Shown one piece after another: positions 1-7,097 of a DNA stretch of 11,185 nucleotides. The DNA is taken from NCBI GenBank assembly GCA_032251145.1, contig JAVVER010000108.1, forward strand, positions 1-11,185, given 5' to 3'. The notes under the pieces were generated by a model that ran no database searches, had not been told where the DNA came from, and saw only the letters and a program-made list of their open reading frames with translations. Source of the stretch: BRH-c54 sp032251145. GTDB taxonomy: Bacteria > Bacteroidota > Bacteroidia > Flavobacteriales_E > Vicingaceae. The first letter of the stretch is position 1. The number at the start of each line of letters is the position of its first letter. The position numbers and the translations under genes were made by a program.

Positions 1-234
1 AAAGAAAATGGCATAAACATATATAAACACATAAAAGAAAAGGGCTTAATTTTAAATACTTCTGGTGATTCTAAATATCGTTATTGTCATTTGGTTTCAA
101 AAAAATACCAATTAGACACAAGCAAAAATGAAATAGAAAATCTTGCTGAAAAACTTGAAAAGTTCATTAAAGACGACTTTGAAAAAGTTATGATAGAAAT
201 TAACAACTTTTTATATCCAAAAATCAACACCTGA
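1..234 (+). CDS. C-terminal end of an unrecognised protein (cut by the window edge)
   Basis: Frame 1 is open from the first base to a TGA at 232-234, giving the last 77 residues of a protein whose start lies to the left of the window. The visible part is rich in Lys, Glu, Asn and Ile. It has a short beta-like segment (KYRYCHLVSKKY, about residues 26-37 of the fragment) followed by a long charged, probably helical tail (KNEIENLAEKLEKFIKDDFEK and on, ending FLYPKINT). There is no signal peptide or membrane segment in view, so a cytoplasmic protein is likely. I do not recognise the family. The codon use and unbroken frame over 77 codons in such A+T-rich DNA support a real gene, but the function cannot be given from this fragment. 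Confidence 0.6.
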   Translation, partial: KENGINIYKHIKEKGLILNTSGDSKYRYCHLVSKKYQLDTSKNEIENLAEKLEKFIKDDFEKVMIEINNFLYPKINT

Positions 235-313
235 TTCTAACTGAAAACCAAACCACTCAACCTTTTTTCTAAAATAATCATTCATAACGACACGTTTTGG
301 CGACATCACACTT

Positions 314-321
314 TAATTTTG
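314..321 (+). promoter_or_regulatory. Possible Bacteroidota -7 box (TAATTTTG)
   Basis: TAATTTTG fits the TAnnTTTG consensus of the primary sigma factor of Bacteroidota. A TTTG lies at 296-299 but the gap to the -7 box is only 14 bases, shorter than the usual 19 or so, so the -33 half is weak. It would give a leader of roughly 55 bases before the ATG at 383. Such octamers also arise by chance in A+T-rich DNA. Confidence 0.3.
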
Positions 322-382
322 TCAAACAAATGGGAAAGCTGAAAACCAAATAGAGTAGGCAGAAATTTTAAAATATTATTTT

Positions 383-574
383 ATGGCAGTTTATAAACTA
401 AAAGCAAAAGGAAACTGTGGTGATATGCCCAAAGGCTACGAATTTCAGGTGGTTTCATCTACAATCCCAACACCAAATGCACAAGATGTTGAAAAAGAAA
501 TTGCAAGATTAGGCTTTAATAAAAAGGCACAATCTTATCGCAGTTCAGGAAATTTCGAAGTGATAAAAAGTTAA
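383..574 (+). CDS. Small unrecognised protein, 63 residues
   Basis: An ATG frame of 63 codons ends in TAA at 572-574. The product starts MAVYKLKAKGNCGDMPKGYEFQ and shows a regular pattern: a basic first strand (YKLKAKG), a PKGYEFQVVS strand with alternating hydrophobic residues (about 17-26), a helix (QDVEKEIARLGF, about 34-45), and a last strand (GNFEVI, about 56-61). This reads as a compact beta-alpha-beta fold, not a chance frame. There is no signal peptide or membrane segment, so it should be cytosolic. It has one Cys (residue 12). I recall similar short proteins of unknown role in Bacteroidota but cannot name a family. It stands alone, preceded by a possible -7 box at 314-321 and followed by a hairpin at 583-609. 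The function is unknown. Confidence 0.6.
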   Translation: MAVYKLKAKGNCGDMPKGYEFQVVSSTIPTPNAQDVEKEIARLGFNKKAQSYRSSGNFEVIKS

Positions 575-582
575 TCAAACTT

Positions 583-609
583 ATAAGTGGTAGCTTTCCC
601 AGCACTTAT
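583..609 (+). terminator. Possible weak hairpin terminator after the 63-residue gene
   Basis: ATAAGTG (583-589) pairs perfectly with CACTTAT (603-609) around a 13-base loop, starting 8 bases after the stop codon and followed by TTTT and later a run of T at 621-626. The stem is short and A+T-rich, so this is only a possible terminator. Confidence 0.3.
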
Positions 610-690
610 TTTAGATCAAATTTTTTATTGTTGGAAGTATCAAAAACCATTCATTAAGCAATTACAGTTCTCAAACTAAAAGCTAATGAT

Positions 691-735
691 AAAAAAGGAC
701 CTGACAGGTTTTGAAAACCTGTCAGGTTCTTTTTT
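691..735. repeat. Long intergenic palindrome with A and T arms; likely bidirectional terminator or dispersed repeat
   Basis: The two halves mirror each other around G713. The core ACCTGACAGGTTTT (699-712) pairs perfectly with AAAACCTGTCAGGT (714-727). Outside it, G698 faces T728 (a G-U pair in RNA), G697 pairs with C729, and six A (691-696) pair with six T (730-735), giving about 22 pairs. The A run on one side and the T run on the other make it a factor-independent terminator shape on either strand. It sits between the small gene and the marR gene. I remember close relatives of this palindrome as frequent intergenic repeats in flavobacterial genomes, which would need a genome-wide count to confirm. 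Confidence 0.75.
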
Positions 736-795
736 ATCCAAAACGTTAAATCTTTCTAAATTTTACTCCATAAAAAAATACATGTACCTAAATTA

Positions 796-809
796 GTTAC
801 ATTTGTAAC
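796..809. promoter_or_regulatory. Palindromic candidate operator GTTACA-TT-TGTAAC, overlapping a -7 box
   Basis: GTTACA (796-801) and TGTAAC (804-809) form a perfect 6-2-6 inverted repeat. The -7 match TACATTTG (798-805) lies inside it. A dimeric repressor bound here would cover the promoter, which is how many MarR-family proteins repress their own genes. The gap to the ATG at 834 is about 24 bases. That the MarR protein encoded next to it is the ligand is inference. Confidence 0.5.
798..805 (+). promoter_or_regulatory. Bacteroidota -7 box (TACATTTG) of the marR gene
   Basis: TACATTTG matches TAnnTTTG exactly, 28 bases upstream of the ATG at 834. I see no clear TTG or TTTG at the -33 distance, so the promoter may be weak or depend on other contacts. 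With transcription starting a few bases downstream (about 811-814), the TTG at 819 would be almost at the 5' end of the message, which favours the ATG at 834 as the start codon. Confidence 0.45.
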
Positions 810-833
810 CTTTTTAGATTGCTGCAAAAAATA

Positions 834-1304
834 ATGATTAATCAAAATATATATGGCTACAAAATGGCTCGTATTTCAGAAGTTTACCTGAGTACTTTGT
901 CATCTATTATGAAGCCTTTTGGCATTGAAAGGTATTTTGCCCCATTGCTTTTTTTATGTGAAAATAGTGGAAAGGTTACCCAAAAAGATTTAGCCGAAGC
1001 ATTAAAAAGAGACAAAGTTTCTACTATGCGAATGGTAGATTATTTAAGCGAAAAAGGATTATTGATAAGAACACCCGATTGCAACGATAGAAGATGTCAA
1101 ATTTTAGAAGTTACCGATAAAGCATTGGAACTCCTACCTAAAATTAAAGAAGGAGTACAACAAACCAATGATTTATTACTTAGAGATTTTACCGAAGAAG
1201 AAAAAGTAAGTTTTAAGAGGAGTATGGATAAATTATTTACAACCATAGGTAGTTTGCCCGAACCTGATTTTATAGTTAAAGCATATAAAAGAAACAATAA
1301 ATAG
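834..1304 (+). CDS. MarR-family transcriptional regulator, probable repressor of the adjacent efflux pump
   Basis: A 156-residue protein of normal MarR length. The frame could begin at TTG 819, but ATG 834 is preferred because the predicted transcription start leaves almost no leader for 819. The winged helix-turn-helix lies at about residues 40-95: helix VTQKDLAEAL (48-57), recognition helix region RDKVSTMRMVDYLSEKGLL (59-77), and the wing with the typical NDRR (84-87) followed by a beta strand QILEVTDKA. The N-terminal helix (about 5-30) and the C-terminal helices (about 100-135) would form the dimer interface. Family members act as dimers that release DNA on binding small phenolic or drug-like ligands. 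The gene lies immediately upstream of, and in the same direction as, an RND pump operon, and a palindrome overlaps its own promoter. Repression of itself, and perhaps the pump, is likely but inferred. The ligand is unknown. Confidence 0.85.
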   Translation: MINQNIYGYKMARISEVYLSTLSSIMKPFGIERYFAPLLFLCENSGKVTQKDLAEALKRDKVSTMRMVDYLSEKGLLIRTPDCNDRRCQILEVTDKALELLPKIKEGVQQTNDLLLRDFTEEEKVSFKRSMDKLFTTIGSLPEPDFIVKAYKRNNK

Positions 1305-1320
1305 CTCACTTCCTAACCAT

Positions 1321-1359
1321 CTCTCTTTTAAGAGAGGGGAAAGATTATCGAAAATAATC
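1321..1359. repeat. Pair of short hairpins after marR; part of a repeat-like spacer
   Basis: CTCTCT (1321-1326) pairs with AGAGAG (1331-1336) around TTTA, and GATTAT (1343-1348) pairs with ATAATC (1354-1359) around CGAAA. The surrounding text, CTCTCTTTTAAGAGAGGGG, resembles G/C-rich dispersed intergenic elements I remember from Bacteroidota. Neither hairpin is followed by a clear T run on the + strand, so it is not a textbook terminator of the marR message. Confidence 0.4.
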
Positions 1360-1464
1360 AGGGGTAAGTCAGAAAAAAAGAATAATAAAAATAAACAGAT
1401 AAAACACCCATTACAATGCAAAATTAGTTTACAGAATGATGATTCTTGGCTATGTGCGTTGGAT

Positions 1465-1493
1465 AAGTCACCCTTCGGGGGATTTAGGGGGCT
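1465..1493. repeat. G-rich repeat-like element (AAGTC...TTTAGGGGGCT)
   Basis: This 29-base stretch contains CCC-TTCG-GGG (1471-1480), a short stem with a stable TTCG loop, followed by GATTTAGGGGGCT. It stands out sharply from the A+T-rich surroundings. Read on the other strand (AGCCCCCTAAATCCCCC...) it is very like an intergenic repeat I remember as common in Bacteroidota genomes. It ends 16 bases before the start of the membrane-fusion gene, so it would be in the leader of that gene's message. Confidence 0.5.
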
Positions 1494-1509
1494 AAACAAT
1501 AAATAAACG

Positions 1510-2559
1510 ATGATTAAAACAATTAAAAATATAACTCTCATTGCCCTAACAGCAATAATCTGGTCGTGTGGAGATGCCAAAAAAGACGCTCAACAAGGTC
1601 AGGGAAGCTTGCAAGTAAAAGGGTTTAAAGTGGTTGCACAACCTTTTAATAGTGAAGTAAAAACCACAGCAACCATAATGGCTAACGAGCAAGTGGAATT
1701 GAAAGCTCCCATTGCAGGACAAGTGTTAGCCATTTATTTTGATGAAGGTGCTAGAGTTAAAAAAGGACAACAACTCATCCGTATGGACGACCGCTCTTGG
1801 AAAGCTCAATTAGTGGGTGTACAAGCTGCGTTAGAAAATGCTCAAAAAGATTATGAGCGTAAAAAACAATTGTTGGCAGTTGAGGGTAGCAGTCAGGGAG
1901 AAGTTGATAATGCTTTTTCTACAGTTGAAACCTTAAAATCTCAGGCAGAACAATTAAAAGTAAATATAGATTTAGCCAATGTAAAAGCTCCTTTTTCAGG
2001 AGTGTTAGGAATGAGAGATTTTAGCGAAGGTGCTTTTTTGTCTCAAGGACAAGTAATTACTTCTCTTACAGCAATTGATAAGCTTAAAATAGACTTTACT
2101 ATGGCTCAAAACCATCAGAACAGCATAGCAATAGGTAAAAAAATAGTGGTGTTAATAGAAAATGATACGTTGGAAGCTGAAATTTATGCTATTAGCCCAG
2201 TGGTTAGTGCTGATTCCAGAACGATAAATGTTAGAGCAATGCTAAAACAAAAAGAAGATAAAACGTATATGCCGGGCGTTTTTGCAGAAATTATTATCAC
2301 TACCAATTTTATAAATGATGCTTTATTAGTTCCAACACAAGCTATTGTTCCGTCCATAACCGACCAGACCATTTATGTGGTAAAAGATGGAAAAGCACAG
2401 AAAAAAATTGTTCAAATGGGTAATAGAACTAAAGATTTGGTACATATTACAGAAGGTTTATCTGAGGGTGAGATAGTTTTAACAACTGGACTTTTACAAG
2501 TTAAAGACGGAATGCCTGTAACAGTAGAATTAATGTCTGAAAAGCAAGAGAAGAAGTAA
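1510..2559 (+). CDS. Efflux RND transporter periplasmic adaptor (membrane-fusion protein), lipoprotein
   Basis: A 349-residue HlyD/AcrA-type adaptor that links the inner-membrane RND permease to the outer-membrane channel. The N-terminus (MIKTIKNITLIALTAIIWSC) is a lipoprotein signal with the modified Cys at residue 20, so the mature protein is a lipid-anchored periplasmic protein. Next come the first half of the barrel-sandwich (about 55-95, with ELKAPIAGQV and FDEGARVKKGQ), a charged alpha-helical hairpin (about 96-155), the second half (NVKAPFSGVLG, about 157-167, and GAFLSQGQVI), a beta-barrel domain (about 188-265, MPGVFAEI) and a membrane-proximal domain (about 270-340, VPTQAIV and GLSEGEIVLTTGL). 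The hairpin is short compared with AcrA, so the adaptor is probably of the compact type. The downstream permease starts 59 bases after the stop. It is 205 bases downstream of marR and has no obvious promoter of its own. Confidence 0.92.
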   Translation: MIKTIKNITLIALTAIIWSCGDAKKDAQQGQGSLQVKGFKVVAQPFNSEVKTTATIMANEQVELKAPIAGQVLAIYFDEGARVKKGQQLIRMDDRSWKAQLVGVQAALENAQKDYERKKQLLAVEGSSQGEVDNAFSTVETLKSQAEQLKVNIDLANVKAPFSGVLGMRDFSEGAFLSQGQVITSLTAIDKLKIDFTMAQNHQNSIAIGKKIVVLIENDTLEAEIYAISPVVSADSRTINVRAMLKQKEDKTYMPGVFAEIIITTNFINDALLVPTQAIVPSITDQTIYVVKDGKAQKKIVQMGNRTKDLVHITEGLSEGEIVLTTGLLQVKDGMPVTVELMSEKQEKK

Positions 2560-2579
2560 TAAAATTTTAATTTAATGAA

Positions 2580-2610
2580 ATCTCTAATTTCTAATCTCCA
2601 ATTTCTAATT
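2580..2610 (-). repeat. Inverted partner of the GAGATTA heptamer array, upstream of the RND gene
   Basis: This spacer segment reads ATCTCTAATTTCTAATCTC at 2580-2598, which is the exact reverse complement of 5724-5742, 19 bases, on the other side of the RND gene. Counting outward, 28 of the 31 bases 2580-2610 match 5712-5742 in reverse complement. It is placed between the adaptor stop and the permease start. Confidence 0.65.
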
Positions 2611-2618
2611 ATTAACAA

Positions 2619-5600
2619 ATGACATTATCAGATATAAGTATAAAAAGACCTGTTTTAGCATCTGTTTTTGCTATCATCATTGTGATTTTAGGAATAGTAG
2701 GCTATTTATCATTGGGTGTGAGAGAATACCCAAGTGTTGACCCTCCTGTGGTTACGGTTACTACCAATTATGTTGGAGCTAATGCTGAAATTATAGAATC
2801 TCAAATTACAGAGCCTCTTGAAGAACAAATAAATAGTATTGACGGGATTAAAACACTAAGTTCCAATAGTACGGATGGTAGAAGTACCATTACCATTGAG
2901 TTTTTACCCGAAATGGATTTGAATAATGCTGCTAATGATGTGCGAGATAAAGTTTCTCAGGCGGTTAGAAATATTCCTCCTGATGCTGATCCTCCTATTG
3001 TAAACAAAGCCGATGCCAATGCAGAAACCATTTTGTCTATTACCGTTCAAAGTGATAAAAGAGGATTGTTAGAGCTTTCTCAAATAGGAAATAATATTTT
3101 TAAAGAACGATTACAAACCATTCCGGGAGTGAGTAATATTCGTATTTGGGGAGAAAAAAAATACGCTATGCGTTTGGAGTTAGACCCAAGTAAAATGCGT
3201 GATTATAACATTACTCCTATAGATATTAAAAATGCCCTCAGTAAACAAAATATTGAATTGCCTTCAGGAAGAGTGGAAGGTGCAGAAACAGAATTGACGG
3301 TTAGAACCATCGGAAGACTTTATACGGTTGAGGAGTTTGAAGATTTAATCATCAAAGAAGAAAACAATACCTTAATAAGATTAAAAGATGTCGGTTTTGC
3401 TCGATTGGGAGCTGAAGCCGAAAGAACATTGTTGAGAGGAAATGGCGTTATACCCATGGTCGGAATTGCTTTGCAACCGCAGCCCGGATCCAACTACATC
3501 GAAATTGTTGATGAAGCTTTTCGTAGGTTAGAAATTATGAAAAAGGACTTGCCTGAGGACATTCAATTAAATGTTGCCTTAGACAAAACGGTCTCCATCA
3601 GAAAAGCTATAAGTGAAGTAAAATCCACTATTGTATTAGCTTTTATTTTGGTATTGATGGTCATCTTCTTTTTCTTAAGAAACTGGCGAACCACCTTAAT
3701 TCCTGTTGTTTTAATTCCAATTGCATTGTTAGGGAGTTTTGGATTTTTATATGCTGCCGGATTTTCCATCAATGTACTTTCTTTGTTAGGTTTAGTATTA
3801 GCAACAGGTTTGGTGGTAGATGATTCCATTGTGGTAATGGAAAATATTTATACTAAAATTGAGGCTGGTATGCATCCTATGAAAGCTGCTTTTGAAGGAT
3901 CAAGAGAAGTATTTTTTGCTGTTTTAGCCACCTCCATCACCTTAGTTTGTGTGTTTTTACCTATTTTCTTTATGCCGGGTTTAACAGGTGAATTGTTCCG
4001 AGAGTTTGCCATGGTGGTTGTTGGAGCTATTGTCATTTCTACTTTTATTACGCTTTCGCTAACACCAATGATGAGTTCCCGAATGTTGAAGAAAAGCAAA
4101 CGAGAAAATGCCTTAATGCGTGCTTTTGGAAAAGTAGTAAATGTAAGTACAGAAAAATATACCGCTTCTTTAACCAAATTTATGGATAAAAGATGGTTGG
4201 CATTTCCAGTATTTTTAGTGATGTTAGCCAGTATTTTCTTTATTGGTTCACAATTGCAATCGGAATTAGCTCCAATGGAAGATAAAAGTCAGTTGCGTAT
4301 TGTTTCTACAGCTCCGGAAGGGACTTCTTACGAAGCAATGGATGCTTATCAATATGAGTTAATGAAAATTATGGATACCATTCCTGAGAAAGCATTTTTA
4401 TTGGGCGTTACTTCCCCAACTTTTAGAGCTTCAACTGCTGCCAACTCTGCTTTTATCAGAATTACATTAGTAGAACCTTCCGAAAGAAAAAAATCTCAAG
4501 CTCAATTAGCAGGAGAAATTAACCAAATCTTAAAAAATCACACCTTCGCTAAATCATTTGTTATTCAAGATCCAACCATACAAACCAGTGGTGGAGGATT
4601 TAATAAATTGCCTGTTCAATTTATTTTACAAGCTCCCGACTTAGAAAGACTAAAAGCTGCTTTGCCTATTTTTATGGATAGTGTCCAAAATAGCCCTGTT
4701 TTCTCCATGTCGCAAGTGGATTTAAAATTTAATAAACCGGAAATTAAAGTAAGCATCAATAGAAATAAGGCTGCTTTAATGGGCGTAACCATAGCCGATA
4801 TTGCTCAAACCTTGCAAACATTTTTAAATGAAGAAAGATTGGGTTATTTCATCAAAGACGGAAAACAATATTATGTACTTTCCGAAGCTAAAAAAGACAA
4901 AAAAGATGAGCCTATAGATTTGCACAACATCACCGTTCGTAATAAAAATGGCGAAATGGTTACCCTTGATAATTTGGTAGATATTGAATTAACTAGTCGT
5001 CCGCCATCTTTATTGAGGTATAATCGTTATACTTCAGCTACTGTAGAAGCCGATTTAGCTCCTGGTTTTGCCTTGGGCGATGGAATTGATGAAATGCGAA
5101 GAATTGCTTCAGTGGTTTTAGATGAATCTTTTAGTACTGAATTAGCTGGTTCTGCTTCCGATTTTGCTGAAAGCTCTGATAGTACACTCATCATTTTTGT
5201 TTTTGCACTAATTTTAGTTTACTTAACATTAGCGGCTCAATTTGAAAGCTTTAGAGACCCGCTAACCATTATGCTTACCGTTCCGTTAGCTTTGGCAGGT
5301 GCTGTGTTAACCTTATGGATTTTCGGACAAACTATCAATATTTTTAGTCAGATTGGAATGATTGTGTTAGTTGGGATTGTTACCAAAAACGGAATTTTAA
5401 TTGTAGAATTTGCCAATCAGAAAAGAGATGCCGGAATGTCGTTAAAACAAGCAGCTTTTGAAGCCGCTTCACAACGTTTCAGACCTATTTTAATGACAAG
5501 TTTATCCACCGTATTAGGAGCTTTACCAATTGCGTTGGCGTTGGGAGATTCTTCTACCAGTAGAATTCCTATGGGATTAGCAATTATCGGAGGATTGCTT

Positions 5601-5696
5601 TTATCATTAGTATTAACATTATATGTAATTCCTGCTTTGTACACGTACATTGCAAGTAAAGAGAATAAAATTATAGATGAAAAAGATTTTAGTTGA
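2619..5696 (+). CDS. RND-family multidrug efflux permease (AcrB/MexB-like, HAE1 type)
   Basis: A 1025-residue inner-membrane proton/drug antiporter of normal family length, expected to be a homotrimer with 12 membrane segments per subunit. Membrane segments are visible at about 10-30, 335-353, 360-380, 386-408, 432-455, 463-487, 527-545, 855-875, 883-903, 908-931, 958-977 and 984-1012, with two large periplasmic loops (about 31-334 and 546-854) that form the porter and docking domains. The proton relay is intact: the Asp pair D401-D402 in GLVVDDSIVVMENI, K923 in GIVTKNGILIVEF, and R955 in RFRPILMTSLSTVLGALP. The start is typical (MTLSDISIKRPVLASV). It works with the adaptor upstream and the TolC-like channel downstream. 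The substrate range cannot be read from sequence; the family exports lipophilic drugs, dyes and detergents. No truncation or frameshift is seen. Confidence 0.95.
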   Translation: MTLSDISIKRPVLASVFAIIIVILGIVGYLSLGVREYPSVDPPVVTVTTNYVGANAEIIESQITEPLEEQINSIDGIKTLSSNSTDGRSTITIEFLPEMDLNNAANDVRDKVSQAVRNIPPDADPPIVNKADANAETILSITVQSDKRGLLELSQIGNNIFKERLQTIPGVSNIRIWGEKKYAMRLELDPSKMRDYNITPIDIKNALSKQNIELPSGRVEGAETELTVRTIGRLYTVEEFEDLIIKEENNTLIRLKDVGFARLGAEAERTLLRGNGVIPMVGIALQPQPGSNYIEIVDEAFRRLEIMKKDLPEDIQLNVALDKTVSIRKAISEVKSTIVLAFILVLMVIFFFLRNWRTTLIPVVLIPIALLGSFGFLYAAGFSINVLSLLGLVLATGLVVDDSIVVMENIYTKIEAGMHPMKAAFEGSREVFFAVLATSITLVCVFLPIFFMPGLTGELFREFAMVVVGAIVISTFITLSLTPMMSSRMLKKSKRENALMRAFGKVVNVSTEKYTASLTKFMDKRWLAFPVFLVMLASIFFIGSQLQSELAPMEDKSQLRIVSTAPEGTSYEAMDAYQYELMKIMDTIPEKAFLLGVTSPTFRASTAANSAFIRITLVEPSERKKSQAQLAGEINQILKNHTFAKSFVIQDPTIQTSGGGFNKLPVQFILQAPDLERLKAALPIFMDSVQNSPVFSMSQVDLKFNKPEIKVSINRNKAALMGVTIADIAQTLQTFLNEERLGYFIKDGKQYYVLSEAKKDKKDEPIDLHNITVRNKNGEMVTLDNLVDIELTSRPPSLLRYNRYTSATVEADLAPGFALGDGIDEMRRIASVVLDESFSTELAGSASDFAESSDSTLIIFVFALILVYLTLAAQFESFRDPLTIMLTVPLALAGAVLTLWIFGQTINIFSQIGMIVLVGIVTKNGILIVEFANQKRDAGMSLKQAAFEAASQRFRPILMTSLSTVLGALPIALALGDSSTSRIPMGLAIIGGLLLSLVLTLYVIPALYTYIASKENKIIDEKDFS

Positions 5697-5702
5697 AGAT
5701 TC

Positions 5703-5750
5703 GAGATTAGAGATTAGAGATTAGAGATTAGAAATTAGAGATAAGAGATT
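5703..5750 (+). repeat. Tandem heptamer array, unit GAGATTA, about 6-7 copies
   Basis: Four perfect copies of GAGATTA (5703-5730) are followed by diverged copies GAAATTA (5731-5737), GAGATAA (5738-5744) and a partial GAGATT (5745-5750). The array lies in the spacer between the RND permease stop and the TolC start. Seven-base units are not a multiple of three, but the array is outside any coding frame. Part of it is the exact reverse complement of the spacer before the RND gene. Confidence 0.85.
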
Positions 5751-5780
5751 GAAAGTTGAAAATAAGTACAAAAATTACAA

Positions 5781-7097
5781 ATGAAAAAGATTATAACATA
5801 TAGTTTACTTACCATTTTGATAAGCTTTAGCTCTTTAGCAAATGCACAAACATTGCAAGAGTTGATAAATGTTGCGTTGGCTAACAATTATCAAATAAGA
5901 ATATTAAAAAATGAAGCTCAAGTTGCGGCTAATAACAACACTATGGGCAATGCCGGACAATTACCAACGGTAAGTCTAGATGGTGCTTATTCCACTTCTT
6001 TTAACAATACCCGACAAGAGTTTGCTGATGGATCCGTAAGAGAAGGTAGTAATGCTAAAAACACCAATGTAAACTTATCTGTTTTAGCCAACTGGACTAT
6101 CTTTAACGGTTTTAGCGTTTATGCCAGAAAAAATCAGTTAGGTTATTTAGAACAATTAGGAGAACTCAATTCTAAATTTTACATAGAACAGACTGTTTCA
6201 GATATCGTGATGGTTTATCATCAGCTGTCTTATGAGTCTCAATTACTAAAACACTACCAACAAACGCTTGATATTTCTCGCTTCAGATTAAATTTAGAAC
6301 AAAAAAGAAAAGATATAGGCTCGAGTACCGCTATGGCTTTCGGACAAGCATTGGTAGATTACCAAACAGACAGCATAATGTTGCTGAATCAACAAAACAC
6401 CATTAAAACACTAGAGATTGAATTGAACCGAATTTTAAGCAACGACCTAGAAAATGAACTTAGCATTTCTGATGAAGGATTTAGTTTGTTTCCAATTCCT
6501 GCCAAAGAAGAACTTTCCAAAATGGTTGAAAGCAGCAATAATCAATTGGAGCAGCAGCGTCTGCAAGAATTAATTGCCGAAACGGAGTTGCGCATGTCTA
6601 AAGCCAGTCGCTACCCTAAAATAGATTTGTTTGCTGGTTATCAATATTCTAAAACTTTTTCTGAAGTAGGCTTTTTTAGCTCTAATCAAAATTACGGACC
6701 AACTGTTGGCGTAAGTGTAAGTTTTAACTTATTTAATGGCGGAGCAGTAAACCGAGAGATTAAAAACACTAAAATTTTTACCGAAAATTCCCAATTAACC
6801 AAGCAAGAAGTAACTCAAAACATTAATGCAGATGTGTTGAAACTTTACAACGAACATGTCTCTTTAGGCGAGAGAATTACATTAGCGAAAAGCAATGTAA
6901 CTACCATGCAAAAAGTATATGAAACCGCCTCAGAACAATTGAAAAAAGGTACGATAAACGGTTATGATTTTCGTCTAACACAATTAACTTTACTAAATAG
7001 CGAACTAACGCTGATGCAATTACAATTAGCTTCTAAAGCAATAGAAATTAGTCTAAACAGGCTTTCCGGAACGGTGTTGAGTGCATATATGGATTAA
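5781..7097 (+). CDS. TolC-family outer-membrane efflux channel
   Basis: A 438-residue outer membrane factor that provides the exit duct for the tripartite pump. Residues 1-22 form a Sec signal peptide with cleavage after ANA, leaving QTLQELINVAL at the mature N-terminus, the usual start of TolC-like proteins. The protein shows the internal two-fold repeat of the family: helical hairpin segments (about 25-75 and 120-200) around a first strand pair containing ANWTIFNGFSVYARKNQLGYL (about 98-118), then a second half (about 235-430) with KASRYPKIDLFAGYQYS and the conserved GVSVSFNLFNGGAVNREI (about 313-330). The GAV/NLFNGG motif is typical. It starts 84 bases after the permease gene, separated by the heptamer array. 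A functional homotrimer with the adjacent adaptor and permease is expected from gene order. Confidence 0.93.
   Translation: MKKIITYSLLTILISFSSLANAQTLQELINVALANNYQIRILKNEAQVAANNNTMGNAGQLPTVSLDGAYSTSFNNTRQEFADGSVREGSNAKNTNVNLSVLANWTIFNGFSVYARKNQLGYLEQLGELNSKFYIEQTVSDIVMVYHQLSYESQLLKHYQQTLDISRFRLNLEQKRKDIGSSTAMAFGQALVDYQTDSIMLLNQQNTIKTLEIELNRILSNDLENELSISDEGFSLFPIPAKEELSKMVESSNNQLEQQRLQELIAETELRMSKASRYPKIDLFAGYQYSKTFSEVGFFSSNQNYGPTVGVSVSFNLFNGGAVNREIKNTKIFTENSQLTKQEVTQNINADVLKLYNEHVSLGERITLAKSNVTTMQKVYETASEQLKKGTINGYDFRLTQLTLLNSELTLMQLQLASKAIEISLNRLSGTVLSAYMD

Noticed and set aside
819..833. TTG at 819 as the start of the MarR protein
   Set aside because: The likely transcription start (about 811-814) would leave almost no leader, and an ATG follows five codons later at 834.
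1233..1580. A 115-codon minus-strand frame across the marR to adaptor gap
   Set aside because: It is antisense to the marR end and the adaptor signal peptide and runs through repeat elements. It has no recognisable domain.
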